Source of the DNA: Hoylesella buccalis ATCC 35310
Lineage (GTDB): Bacteria; Bacteroidota; Bacteroidia; Bacteroidales; Bacteroidaceae
Length of the DNA: 46,986 nucleotides
Assembly: GCF_000177075.1 (NCBI RefSeq)
Contig: NZ_ADEG01000085.1
Span: 1 to 46,986 of the forward strand
Reading direction: 5' to 3'
The translations under genes were made by a program, and so were the position numbers. Numbering within the stretch: the first letter of the stretch is position 1; every line of letters starts with the position of its first letter. The notes beneath the pieces were generated by a model. That model ran no database searches and was not told the origin of the DNA. It worked only from the letters and a program-made list of their open reading frames with translations. Below, piece by piece: positions 29,436 through 37,942 of this stretch.

Positions 29436-29516
29436 TTGCAGAAACGAAATCAAATCATTATATTTGCAGTAACTAATACAATAGTTATTAAATAGTAATA
29501 TTTAATATAACAACTA
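29436..29516 (+). promoter_or_regulatory. hipBA promoter and likely operator
   Basis: TTG at 29436-29438, 20 bases, TATATTTG at 29459-29466. Just downstream is a palindrome TTAAATA-GTAA-TATTTAA (29488-29505), flanked by TAGTT and CAACTA in inverted order. The position, across the start of the transcript, fits autorepression by HipB. Confidence 0.65.
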
Positions 29517-29533
29517 ACATAGAGGTTACTATA

Positions 29534-29848
29534 ATGTACATTTTTGAACCTATATCAACTGAAGACATCCTCAAACGACTGTCAAGCAACTGCCGATTAC
29601 GTCGGCTGGAAAAGAACATCTCTCAGAAAACACTGGCAGAGACAAGTGGTGTACCACTGTCCACGATACAGCTGTTTGAGCATACTGGGGCGATTTCCCT
29701 TACCAGCTTCGTGAAGATTGTCCGTGTACTGGGCTATGCGGACGATATGATGGAGTTGATAGGCAAGCCCAAGTATTCAAGCCTTGACGAAATGATTCGG
29801 ATTAACAAGAACAAAAACAGAAAGCGAGGAACCGATGAGAGCGTTTGA
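29534..29848 (+). CDS. hipB: HipB-type XRE antitoxin
   Basis: A 104-residue protein with a central helix-turn-helix (EKNISQKTLAETSGVPLSTI, then QLFEHTGAISLTSFVKIVRV). It should bind HipA and the operator palindrome upstream. It overlaps the toxin gene by 14 bases, so translation is probably coupled. The order antitoxin-toxin is standard for hipBA. Confidence 0.85.
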   Translation: MYIFEPISTEDILKRLSSNCRLRRLEKNISQKTLAETSGVPLSTIQLFEHTGAISLTSFVKIVRVLGYADDMMELIGKPKYSSLDEMIRINKNKNRKRGTDESV

Positions 29849-30980
29849 GTCCTTGAAAGTGTTGTATCACGGACGCCTGGTTGGAAGACTGACTACGGGA
29901 GTCAACGATACCTGTCTTTTTCAGTATGACAGGGAATGGCTTGACACTGGTTTTTCCATATCACCATTAAAACTGCCGTTGAAGCCGGATTTGTTCGAGG
30001 CCGACTATCTGCCTTTCCAAGGCAACTTCGGTGTGTTTGAGGACTGCTTACCCGGAGGCTATGGCGAATACATGCTACAGAAGAATTTAAAGAAGCAAGG
30101 CATCAACTACTATGGCCTTAACACTTTGCAAAAATTGAGCATCGTTGGTTCATCCGGCATGGGTGCCTTGTGCTACGTCCCAGACAACAAAATTACAACG
30201 TCGCAAGATATCGTCGACCTTGATGCGGTGCAGCAGGCAGCCACGGACATCCTGTCGGGCAAGACAGATAAAAATGCAGGCATGCTATACGCCCACAGCG
30301 GAAACTCAGGAGGTGTACGCCCCAAGATACTCTTGTGGGAAGATGGGCGTGGATGGATTGTCAAGTTCCGTCACCTCAACGATCCCATAGAGTCGGGAAT
30401 CATAGAATTCATGTACAACCAAGCTGCCAAGGAAGCAGGCATCACCGTACCACGGTTCAAGCTCTTCAATGGTAGATATTTTGGCGAGGAACGTTTCGAC
30501 CAGACTCCCAATGGCGAGCGCATCCACATGGTTACAGCCAGTGGATTGCTCAACGAAAGTATCAACCCACCCAAGATGGACTATAAAACGTTGCTCGCAT
30601 TGACAGGCTATATCACGCAAGATCCCATGGAGGTGGAACAGCAATTCCGAAGGATGGCGTTCAACTACTATGCGGAGAATTTCGACGATCATGCGCGGAA
30701 TTTCTCCTTTCTCTATATTAATGGAAAGTGGAAACTCTCCCCTGCATACGACATGACCCATGACAGCCCTTTAGGCCAGCATGCCTCCACGGTCTGTTTC
30801 AAAACAAATCCCACTGAAGAAGATTTTATTGAGGTGGGGATGTCCGTTCAGATGACACGAAAACTTTGTTCTGACATCATCGAAGAAGTGAAACCCATCG
30901 GTCAACAACTTGTTAGAAAACTGAAAGAGAAAAACTACTGCATGGTTGGATTCATACAGAAGTATTTTGAACAGATTTGA
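29835..30980 (+). CDS. hipA: HipA-family serine/threonine kinase toxin
   Basis: A kinase toxin; the known target of E. coli HipA is glutamyl-tRNA synthetase, but the target here is unknown. At 381 residues it includes the N-terminal HipA_N-like subdomain (VLYHGRLVGRLTTG). Kinase features are the glycine-rich loop SGGVRPK near 157, WIVKF near 175, the catalytic loop ENFDDHARNF near 280 and AYDMT near 304 in place of the metal-binding DFG. All catalytic residues seem present and the frame is intact, so this looks like a functional toxin. It lies within a zone of IS fragments. Confidence 0.9.
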   Translation: MRAFESLKVLYHGRLVGRLTTGVNDTCLFQYDREWLDTGFSISPLKLPLKPDLFEADYLPFQGNFGVFEDCLPGGYGEYMLQKNLKKQGINYYGLNTLQKLSIVGSSGMGALCYVPDNKITTSQDIVDLDAVQQAATDILSGKTDKNAGMLYAHSGNSGGVRPKILLWEDGRGWIVKFRHLNDPIESGIIEFMYNQAAKEAGITVPRFKLFNGRYFGEERFDQTPNGERIHMVTASGLLNESINPPKMDYKTLLALTGYITQDPMEVEQQFRRMAFNYYAENFDDHARNFSFLYINGKWKLSPAYDMTHDSPLGQHASTVCFKTNPTEEDFIEVGMSVQMTRKLCSDIIEEVKPIGQQLVRKLKEKNYCMVGFIQKYFEQI

Positions 30981-31101
30981 TGTTACCTTGACCAGTTGGC
31001 AAGCATGGAATTATATGGCATTTATTGTGATTTTGATGAAAAAAGTGATAAAGAGAAAAAAGTCAAGATAAGTTCTTTATGTCGTTATTCAGACATGCGC
31101 T

Positions 31102-31312
31102 GATTAATTCCAACAAGAAGAAATTTCTGAAGACAATTCGGTACGAATTGCTATCAACGCCAGCCTATTTGGGGAGAACAAAAGACAAGCATATCCTATA
31201 TTTGGCCAGATCACTAAAAACACGACAATCATTCTTATCCATATGGAAAAAATTAAAGGATTTCTCTTTGCCGTACGACACAGAGAAATCCTAATGACCG
31301 ATTTGGGTTTAA
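31102..31312 (+). mobile_element. 3' remnant of an insertion sequence, copy 1
   Basis: 211 bases, nearly identical (about three differences) to 32870-33080. The frame reads [20 protein letters not shown] and continues to SLPYDTEKS, resembling the C-terminus of an IS4/IS1380-type DDE transposase. It ends GATTTGGGTTTAA, the probable element terminus. The short frame just upstream (31005-31103, MELYGIYCDFDEKS) was not recognised. No transposase catalytic region is present. Confidence 0.65.
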
Positions 31313-31403
31313 GAGTTCACATATCCCCATTATACACCTTAAATGTCCCGTTTTTACCTTCCCATCTCACATAAAGTTTTTCCCTTTTTACCCTTATACT
31401 TTT

Positions 31404-31688
31404 TTACCTTTGTATATATTCCTTGAGCGCCTCAACGTATTCTTCAAAGGCTTTAATACCTTCGGCGGTGAGCTTGCAGGTGGTTCGGGGGCGCTTTCCC
31501 TGAAAACCCTTCTCAACTTCGATGTAACCGGCGGTGGAAAGCTTGTCTATCTGCACACTCAGATTGCCCGCCGTGGCGCCGGTCTGTTCACGAAGATAGA
31601 CGAAATCGGCCTCGTCTACGCCCATCAACAGCGACATCACGGCTAATCGGAGTTCACTATGAAGCAATGGATTCAATGGTTTCAACAT
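31404..31688 (-). CDS. Winged-helix transcription regulator
   Basis: A 94-residue winged-helix protein of the MarR/ArsR-like small type: DFVYLREQTGATAGNLSVQI (recognition helix region), DKLSTAGYIEVEKGFQG (wing), RPRTTCKLTAEGIKAFEEYV (dimer helix). It starts 4 bases after the stop of the membrane protein gene, with a Shine-Dalgarno-like AAGGAGG upstream, so the pair is one operon. Such pairs of a small regulator and a membrane protein recur in Bacteroidetes; the signal sensed is unknown. Confidence 0.8.
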   Translation of the reverse strand: MLKPLNPLLHSELRLAVMSLLMGVDEADFVYLREQTGATAGNLSVQIDKLSTAGYIEVEKGFQGKRPRTTCKLTAEGIKAFEEYVEALKEYIQR

Positions 31689-31692
31689 GCCG

Positions 31693-32340
31693 TCACACCT
31701 CCTTCTGCTTGATAATCCAAGCTGGCAAGATCAGTCCCACGGCACTAACACCGGCCAATACCAGCATCTCCGTAGGGCCAGGCATCACCAGTGCTAACAT
31801 ACACCCCACCATACCGGCTATAAAACCGCAATAGGTAATAATCTTACTGTCGAGTATCTTGCCACTAGTCATACCCGCAATACCCATCAACAAAATAATA
31901 ATGGCAGTAATAGGAACATAATAGGTATGAACTTGCGATGCAGCGTCGGGCACTAAAACCGGCACATGAATCTGGAAGAAAGCTATCATTCCCAATACAA
32001 AACCTAATGTACCTGCCATCACACCCATTGAACCCCATACATATCCTAAGGTCTTGCTCACGAAAGTTTCGGACAGTTTGGGCTTATTTCGGTTAGCCCA
32101 TCGCTCACCAAGACTCACCAATCCCAGGGTTCCCCACAGCCCGTTGGCACCAGGCCCCATAGAGGAATGCGCCCAAAAATGGCCAACCACCAGGGCAATC
32201 ACCATCACACTGATGCCCCAGAGCATCATACTCTTCCAGCTACCTCGGGTAATCGTCCGGCGACTTTCCTCCAATGTACGACTGATAATCTCCAGACTGC
32301 GCTCGGCAGTCAATTCATTTTTCTCGCTTGCAGCTTCCAT
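31693..32340 (-). CDS. Multi-pass membrane protein paired with the winged-helix regulator
   Basis: A protein of about 215 residues. The N-terminal 38 residues are a charged helix (AERSLEIISRTLEESRRTIT). About six hydrophobic segments follow: LWGISVMVIALVVGHFWA, LWGTLGLVSLG, GSMGVMAGTLGFVLGMIAFF, YVPITAIIILLMGIAGMTSG, YCGFIAGMVGCMLALVM and MLVLAGVSAVGLILPAWII. I prefer the ATG at 32340 over a GTG two codons upstream. I recognise no catalytic motif. It is first in the operon with the regulator, so it may modulate or be controlled by it. Confidence 0.75.
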   Translation of the reverse strand: MEAASEKNELTAERSLEIISRTLEESRRTITRGSWKSMMLWGISVMVIALVVGHFWAHSSMGPGANGLWGTLGLVSLGERWANRNKPKLSETFVSKTLGYVWGSMGVMAGTLGFVLGMIAFFQIHVPVLVPDAASQVHTYYVPITAIIILLMGIAGMTSGKILDSKIITYCGFIAGMVGCMLALVMPGPTEMLVLAGVSAVGLILPAWIIKQKEV

Positions 32341-32391
32341 ATTCACAATTCATTAAATGTTTTACAATACAGTTTACTTGTGATCACAATG

Positions 32392-32423
32392 CAAATATAA
32401 ATAAGTTTATATTATAAATCAAA
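32392..32423 (-). promoter_or_regulatory. Promoter of the membrane protein-regulator operon
   Basis: Reading leftwards, TTTG (32423-32420), 20 bases, TATATTTG (32399-32392). A TGATCACA palindrome (32381-32388) lies at the predicted start of transcription. Confidence 0.7.
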
Positions 32424-32455
32424 TAAGTTTAGAAAATAAACCGATATATTAATAT

Positions 32456-32497
32456 TAATTAACGTGAGTTTAACGAATTGTAACTATTCAGCAATCA
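32456..32497. mobile_element. Solo end of an IS982-type element
   Basis: TTGTAACTATTCAGCAATCA at 32478-32497 is the exact inverse of 32627-32646, which borders an IS982 transposase tail. The sequence to the left (TTAACGTGAGTTTAACG) looks like the inside of the element's left end. So the interior faces left here and right at 32627. Confidence 0.5.
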
Positions 32498-32626
32498 TAG
32501 ACATTGAATATCAGCAACTTGCAGACTTACTATTATAGTAGAATACTCAAAAATGATACTATTTGCCAAAATTCTCATGTATTTATTCTTGTAACTCGCT
32601 GATTATCAACATTACTCAATAAATAT

Positions 32627-32866
32627 TGATTGCTGAATAGTTACAACGAATTTAGAATAAAGTGAGCTGTGTATCGAATGTCCTTTGTACATTGATGCAC
32701 GGCTTCTTTGGGAATAAGCAATATGCAGCAACAGCTCCCAATATATTGACGATGAAATTGTCGAAGCATCTATGTCTGGAGTGTTCTACTTGGGCAATGT
32801 TCTTGAGCTCATCGTTCACCGTTTCAATGATAGCTCTCTTTCTGAGAAGAAGTTTGTCGGAAACGC
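32627..32866 (-). mobile_element. 3' remnant of an IS982-family insertion sequence
   Basis: The terminal inverted repeat lies at 32627-32646. The adjoining minus-strand frame (32864-32652) reads [20 protein letters not shown], then [20 protein letters not shown] and [15 protein letters not shown] before the stop. This is the characteristic C-terminus of IS982-family transposases. The rest of the gene is missing; the break at about 32866 abuts the second transposase-tail copy. Confidence 0.8.
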
Positions 32867-32869
32867 TCC

Positions 32870-33080
32870 GATTAATTCCAACAAGAAGAAATTTCTGAAG
32901 ACAATTCGGTACGAATTGCTATCAACGCCAGCCTACTTGGGGAGAACAAAAGACAAGCATATCCTATATTTGGCCAGATCACTAAAAACACGACAATCAT
33001 TCTTGTCCATATGGAAAAGATTAAAGGATTTCTCTTTGCCGTACGACACAGAGAAATCCTAATGACCGATTTGGGTTTAA
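32870..33080 (+). mobile_element. 3' remnant of an insertion sequence, copy 2
   Basis: Direct copy of 31102-31312 with about three substitutions. It again ends GATTTGGGTTTAA. Here the end joins directly to the 383-base dispersed repeat. Confidence 0.65.
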
Positions 33081-33461
33081 CACAAATGCTGGGCGTTTTT
33101 TCAACGAACTTGTTCGTGTGTTGTAAATATGCGAATAATTGGGATGTTTTGTTATCTGTTTGTCTGTTAGCGTCTTATGCTATTTTTAAGTCTCAAACGA
33201 AATCAAAAAGCAAAGTGTTTGGGACAAAAACGCCTTTTGTTGTGCAAAAAAAGAGCTTCGATATGATGCAGATTGGGCAGCTATAGGTTGCAGATTAGAC
33301 GTTAAAAGCATGCTAATAGCTGCTTTATTCCATGTGAATAAGTTACAAGATCGTGAATTTAAGGCTTTGAACGTCTAAAAGATCTCCAGATTTTTTCTAT
33401 TTTTCAATTTTGTTTTGTCAAAGAAAACGAATTGAGTTAACAAATGAAAGATTTATTAACA
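33079..33461 (+). repeat. 383-base dispersed repeat, copy B
   Basis: Plus-strand counterpart of 7212-7594 (minus). Shared blocks include AACACAAATG, CGTTTTTTCAAC, TAAAAGCATGCTWATAGC, ATGTGAAT, TTTGTCAAA and GAAAGATTTATTAACA. Its left edge coincides with the IS tail end at 33080. From 33462 to 33631 I see no gene, only a weak 5-base hairpin near 33565. Confidence 0.75.
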
Positions 33462-33631
33462 TAGTCAGGTTTCGTTGATTGCCAACCAGCCTTATTTTTA
33501 TATCGTGTCGCAAATAGCAATTCCATTCGCGTACCTACTAATGGGCATGCTTGTTTTTTACATCGAGCATCCTTGCTCAACTGAAAGAGCCGTGTGTGTT
33601 TGTTGACGACCTTACATAAAGAGAAGTAGCT

Positions 33632-35323
33632 TTATTTGTATTTGTCGATAAAGTCTTTGGCTCTGGCATCGCCTAATTCCTTCGCTTTATTCAAGGTTTC
33701 CAGTCCTTCTTTCTTTTGCTTATTTTGTACTTGCGCTAATCCTTTAATGAGATAGGCATCGGCATAACTTGGTGCGAGGGAGATGCATAAATCGGCCGTT
33801 TTGATAGCGTCTTCGTATAAATTTACTTTCAATTGTAGCGAAGCCATCTCTGCTAAGTACGTAGGTTCTTGTCGGTTCAATACGGCTGCATGAGCAATGT
33901 CGTTCAATGCCTGTTGATATCTTCGCAACTGTGAATTGCACTTATAGCGCGTGTAATAAAATTCGTGACTGGCTCTGCCCAGCATCAACGTGTCATATTG
34001 ATTATAATCTGCCAATGCTTTTTTGTATTCTCCAATCTGGTCGTAAGCTACACCGCGTGCCAACACATAGGGAGCAGCCACTGGTGTCAAAGGCTGTGGA
34101 CAGGCTGCAACGGCACTATCCAGTAAGGTTAGAATCTCTTTCTCATCAGCTTTGAGTTGAGTTTTTGCCTGTGCTGCTTCGTAAAATAGTTCACCAGAGC
34201 GTAACGATGTTTTCGTTAGCGCCATGAACATGTCATAGGCCTTTTGATAATTTCCTTTGGTAAAAATAATCTGTGCTTGTTGGTGCTGGTACACAGGAAG
34301 TGGATTGATGTTGTTTGCTTGTGTGGCTTCATCAAGTGCCTTATCTAATGACCATTGCGTAAAGGTGGAGTCGGGCTGATAAAGTTGTTGCTGATAGATG
34401 AGTTTGGCATACTCGGAGTGAGCTACATCCTTGTTTTTCGCTTGCTTAATTGCCGTTTCCATCTCGTCGGCAGCCTGTGAAAGTAGCCCTTTGCTGGCAA
34501 AAATATTTGCTTGCGCTACATATCCATCGACAGATTGCGGGAACAGTCGTTTAAAGTCTTGCACATATTTGAGATAGTTCTTATGATTCTGTTCTCTTGA
34601 CATCATCAGCATGACCAGCGCATCTGACTCCTTACTTGGCATTTGTGTGCGTATAGAAGTTTGTCGCAATACAGGGTCAGCAATGCTGAGTCCGGTGTTT
34701 ACTTTCATGTCGTTCATGAACTTTGCATCCACAGCATGTGTCTCATCGGCACTGTTGGCATGTTGCAATATACCAATGACCTCACCCTTCGCATTCACAA
34801 AAGGGCAGCCCTCCTTGTTCGCCGGCGCTTCGGAAGAGAAGATATAATAGGCGTACTTATCCATAAAGGTTTCTACCTTTTGGATAGGAATTTGCTTGAT
34901 ATCAAGTGATTTGATGGAATAGCCTACGACAGATACTTTCTCATTCGCCTTCGAGGTAGACGCAGCAATTTTTGCAGGAGTGGTGTTTCCTGCTACTTTA
35001 AACTTGCATACGTCATATAGTTCGTTCGCTCCAATCATAACGTCAACTGTCATGGCCTTGCCTTGAGCATCAATCACTACAGCACTGTCGGCTCCCACAA
35101 AAGGTTTCCATGTACTGATGGCTTCCCCATTTTCTCCAACAAATACACCGCGTGTTGAACTAAGCAGTGTTCCATCGGCTTTGAACGTAGTTAATGAGAA
35201 AACCGATTTTGCTGCCTTTTTTACATTTGCAGACTGTGCGTTAACCTGGGAATGCCCCCCTAGTAGCAAGGCAATGAGGGTGGTGAGGGTTAGAATTGTT
35301 CTTGATTGTATTGGATGTATCAT
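33632..35323 (-). CDS. Secreted protein: degenerate trypsin-like protease domain plus TPR repeats
   Basis: A 563-residue protein with a signal peptide (ending QVNAQ). Residues about 35-220 follow the layout of a DegP-like serine protease (SSTRGVFVGENGEAI, GANELYDVCKFKV, CPFVNAKGEVIGIL), but the catalytic His position reads TWKPF and the GNSGG position reads NKEGC, so it should be catalytically dead. Residues about 230-563 form TPR-like helical repeats (VAQANIFASKGLLSQAADEM, YLIKGLAQVQNKQKKEGLET). Probably a periplasmic binding or scaffold protein. It follows recN by 8 bases, at the end of the dnaN-recN cluster. Confidence 0.8.
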   Translation of the reverse strand: MIHPIQSRTILTLTTLIALLLGGHSQVNAQSANVKKAAKSVFSLTTFKADGTLLSSTRGVFVGENGEAISTWKPFVGADSAVVIDAQGKAMTVDVMIGANELYDVCKFKVAGNTTPAKIAASTSKANEKVSVVGYSIKSLDIKQIPIQKVETFMDKYAYYIFSSEAPANKEGCPFVNAKGEVIGILQHANSADETHAVDAKFMNDMKVNTGLSIADPVLRQTSIRTQMPSKESDALVMLMMSREQNHKNYLKYVQDFKRLFPQSVDGYVAQANIFASKGLLSQAADEMETAIKQAKNKDVAHSEYAKLIYQQQLYQPDSTFTQWSLDKALDEATQANNINPLPVYQHQQAQIIFTKGNYQKAYDMFMALTKTSLRSGELFYEAAQAKTQLKADEKEILTLLDSAVAACPQPLTPVAAPYVLARGVAYDQIGEYKKALADYNQYDTLMLGRASHEFYYTRYKCNSQLRRYQQALNDIAHAAVLNRQEPTYLAEMASLQLKVNLYEDAIKTADLCISLAPSYADAYLIKGLAQVQNKQKKEGLETLNKAKELGDARAKDFIDKYK

Positions 35324-35331
35324 TGTGCTAT

Positions 35332-36993
35332 TTATTTCATATTTAAAAGTTCGCGTGCGTTGGCAAGCGCTGCTTCAGTGACATTACTTCCACTCAGCAT
35401 CTGAGCCACTTCCTGTACACGTTGGTCTTGGTTAAGTTCATACATGTTGCTTACCGTACTGTCTTTTGACTCAGACTTGCTTACCTTATAGTGGGTTTCT
35501 CCAAGGGCAGCGATTTGTGGAAGATGAGTTATACTGATGACTTGTCGGCCATCCTTACCCATTTCGTCCATGATGTATGCCATTTTCTCGGCAACACTAC
35601 CACTCACGCCCGTATCTATTTCGTCAAAAATGATGGTAGGAAGTTTGACAGCCCCGCTAATCATAGCCTTTAATGACAGCATGACGCGCGCTATCTCACC
35701 ACCGGAAGCAACTTGTGATACGGGTAATAAGGGTGAATTGGTGTTGGCGCTAAACATGAAAGAAACGCCATCTTGCCCTTTGTTTCCCAATGGTTTCTGG
35801 GTGATTTCAACTTTGAAACGGATTTTAGGAATACCAAGAGGTACCAAGCGACTCGACATTTCCTTTTCAATAGCTTTGGCGGCTTTTTGTCTTATTGTTG
35901 TCAGTTGATTGGCTTTCTTCGTACATTCTATGAGCAGTTGGTCAACATGTGCTTGTAGTTTTTGTAGTTCTTCGTCACTATGGTCAATATGCTCCAGTTG
36001 TTTTTTTATTAACTTTTGTTGAGTGAGTAATTCGGTAACGGATTCCACATGGAATTTGTGCTCCAATGCATTGATTAAATCAATTCGCTCTTGAAGTTTT
36101 GCCAGCTGTTGAGGGTCGAAGTCAATGTTTTCGGTTTTGTTCTGAATCTCGTTCTCTATATCTTTTAGTTCGATATAACAGCTTTCAGTTCTTTGTGCAA
36201 CATCTTCGATGGGTGAGTAAACTTCCTTGATACCATCCAGTTGTTGAGTAATCGTTCTCAGTGCTTCGATGATGCCAACAGATTCTGCGGACAGCAACTG
36301 TTCTGACTGATACAGGGCAGTCTTGATTTCTTCTGCATGTTCGAGCGTGGCAAGTTCCTGTTCGATGGTTTCCTGTTCTCCCTCAACAAGTTGTGCTTGT
36401 GCGAGTTCACCATACTGAAAGCGTAAGAACTCTTCGTTTTCTCGACTTTTTGCAATGTCAGCTTTCAATTCTTCCAACTGTTCAGCAGCCTTCTTGTATT
36501 CTTGATAACAAGTCTGATATTGGGCCAAACTCTTGCTGTCCTGCGTAATGATGTCGACAACTTGTAGTTGAAAGTCTTCCTGGTTGAGCAAAAGGTTTTG
36601 ATGCTGTGAATGGATATCAATCAATTGTTCCCCCAATTCTTTCATGGTAGCAAGAGGTACAGGGGTGTCGTTGATAAAGGCCCTGCTCTTTCCTGAGCTG
36701 TAGATTTCCCTTCTCACGATACAGTCAGTTGCATCATCATCGATGTCATTCTCTTCGAAAAAGTGGAGAAGATTGTATTTGCTGACATCAAAATGAGCTT
36801 CAATCAGGCATTTTTCCTTTCCAGATCTGATGAGTTTTGTGTCGGCTCGATTGCCCTTCAAGAGGCCAATGGCCCCAAGTATGATGCTTTTGCCTGCTCC
36901 TGTTTCGCCCGTAATGACGGAAAATCCCGGATGAAAGTTGATGTCAAGTTCATCAATCAGCGTAAAGTTTTGAATATGTAATTGCTTCAGCAT
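35332..36993 (-). CDS. recN: DNA repair protein RecN
   Basis: SMC-like ATPase acting in double-strand break repair. The P-loop (ITGETGAGKSIILGAIGLLK) is near residue 30 and the QxLIDIHSQHQNLLL region near 130. Two coiled-coil arms follow (for example TCYQEYKKAAEQLEELKADI). The C-terminal signature ASGGEIARVMLSLKAMI, Walker B TIIFDEIDTGVSG and ITHLPQIAALG follow. I start at 36993 (MLKQLHIQNF), 2 bases after the upstream stop; an ATG at 37017 would overlap that gene by 21 bases. Confidence 0.96.
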   Translation of the reverse strand: MLKQLHIQNFTLIDELDINFHPGFSVITGETGAGKSIILGAIGLLKGNRADTKLIRSGKEKCLIEAHFDVSKYNLLHFFEENDIDDDATDCIVRREIYSSGKSRAFINDTPVPLATMKELGEQLIDIHSQHQNLLLNQEDFQLQVVDIITQDSKSLAQYQTCYQEYKKAAEQLEELKADIAKSRENEEFLRFQYGELAQAQLVEGEQETIEQELATLEHAEEIKTALYQSEQLLSAESVGIIEALRTITQQLDGIKEVYSPIEDVAQRTESCYIELKDIENEIQNKTENIDFDPQQLAKLQERIDLINALEHKFHVESVTELLTQQKLIKKQLEHIDHSDEELQKLQAHVDQLLIECTKKANQLTTIRQKAAKAIEKEMSSRLVPLGIPKIRFKVEITQKPLGNKGQDGVSFMFSANTNSPLLPVSQVASGGEIARVMLSLKAMISGAVKLPTIIFDEIDTGVSGSVAEKMAYIMDEMGKDGRQVISITHLPQIAALGETHYKVSKSESKDSTVSNMYELNQDQRVQEVAQMLSGSNVTEAALANARELLNMK

Positions 36994-36995
36994 CT

Positions 36996-37913
36996 TTATT
37001 CTTTGATTTTTTCCCATGCATTGTTTTGGGAAGCGTTGATGGAAAACAGTATTTCGTAAACCCGTTCTTTCTCTTTCTGAGTTCCTTTTCCGCTGTAGAT
37101 ATTAGCCAGTTCATCACGCTTATAATCGGTCCATATCTGTGGCAACAAGCTTAACGGTCTGTTTTCGTGACTTTTTTTCAATCCCTCTTCCAATGCGGTT
37201 GTGATGTTTGTTCTTCCTCGCTCAACGTTTGTGGCCATTTGGTCTAAACCGTTTCTGAAATAATCGTATTGCAGTTGGCGGAAGGGTGACATGGCGCTAT
37301 CCATGTAGTCGTTAATGATGGCAAAACGGTTTCGGCTGTCGTCGAATGATTTCCAACCCGTAAAATTAAGATTCTGCGCATTATTGGTTAGGTTGAGGCA
37401 TCTTTGCAGTATGTCTTCACCGCCCATGGGGGAGAAGGAGTCTAGATTCAATCCAATGATGAGATAAGCATAATAGGCAATCAAAGCAGTGAGCTGGTTA
37501 TTGATGGACTCTTCATTGAATTCGAGTTGATCGAATTGGGCAAACTCAAAATTAAAGTCGTTATCTGTATTATTATATAATGTAGTGGTGTAAGCAGAGT
37601 TGAATACGGGCCTATTGGCTTGTATCAATGCCCGACAAGTGAACATGTTTGTGGCTTGATCGTATTTGGTCACCGTAATGTTGAAATTACATGGAATGCG
37701 TTCTATGCGTTGGAACTTCAGGTTGGTCCACTGCCGGTCATTGATGAATCTAGTGAGTGTCTGCTCCAAGTTTTCAAAAATGCTGGCATCCGTACCTTGT
37801 ATTTGGTTGTGGTTGATATGGATACGCGCATTCAATTCCTGACTGTATACCGGCGAATAGACGCCAGCAGCCAAGAAAAGACTGAATATGAGGAGGGATA
37901 CAAACTTCTTCAT
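36996..37913 (-). CDS. DUF4835-family secreted protein
   Basis: A 305-residue protein with a signal peptide (cleavage near VYSQ). It matches the Bacteroidetes DUF4835 family: QELNARIHINHNQIQGTDAS after the signal, PCNFNITV, FEFAQFDQLEFNEE, LIAYYAYLIIGLNLDSFSPM and GWKSFDDSRNRFAIINDYMD. Some annotations link the family to type IX secretion (PorD); I treat this as unproven here. It sits next to recN, 2 bases upstream of its start. Confidence 0.85.
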   Translation of the reverse strand: MKKFVSLLIFSLFLAAGVYSPVYSQELNARIHINHNQIQGTDASIFENLEQTLTRFINDRQWTNLKFQRIERIPCNFNITVTKYDQATNMFTCRALIQANRPVFNSAYTTTLYNNTDNDFNFEFAQFDQLEFNEESINNQLTALIAYYAYLIIGLNLDSFSPMGGEDILQRCLNLTNNAQNLNFTGWKSFDDSRNRFAIINDYMDSAMSPFRQLQYDYFRNGLDQMATNVERGRTNITTALEEGLKKSHENRPLSLLPQIWTDYKRDELANIYSGKGTQKEKERVYEILFSINASQNNAWEKIKE

Positions 37914-37942
37914 CTGTCAAAAAATCAGTGCGCCAATCGTTC

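Noticed and set aside
31351..31412. Three TTTTTACC repeats and a TACCTTTG box as a rightward promoter
   Set aside because: No -33 box at the right distance; it would be antisense to the winged-helix gene.
31102..33080. Functional composite transposon
   Set aside because: Both flanking copies are only 3' fragments without catalytic residues and without a visible target duplication around the whole segment.
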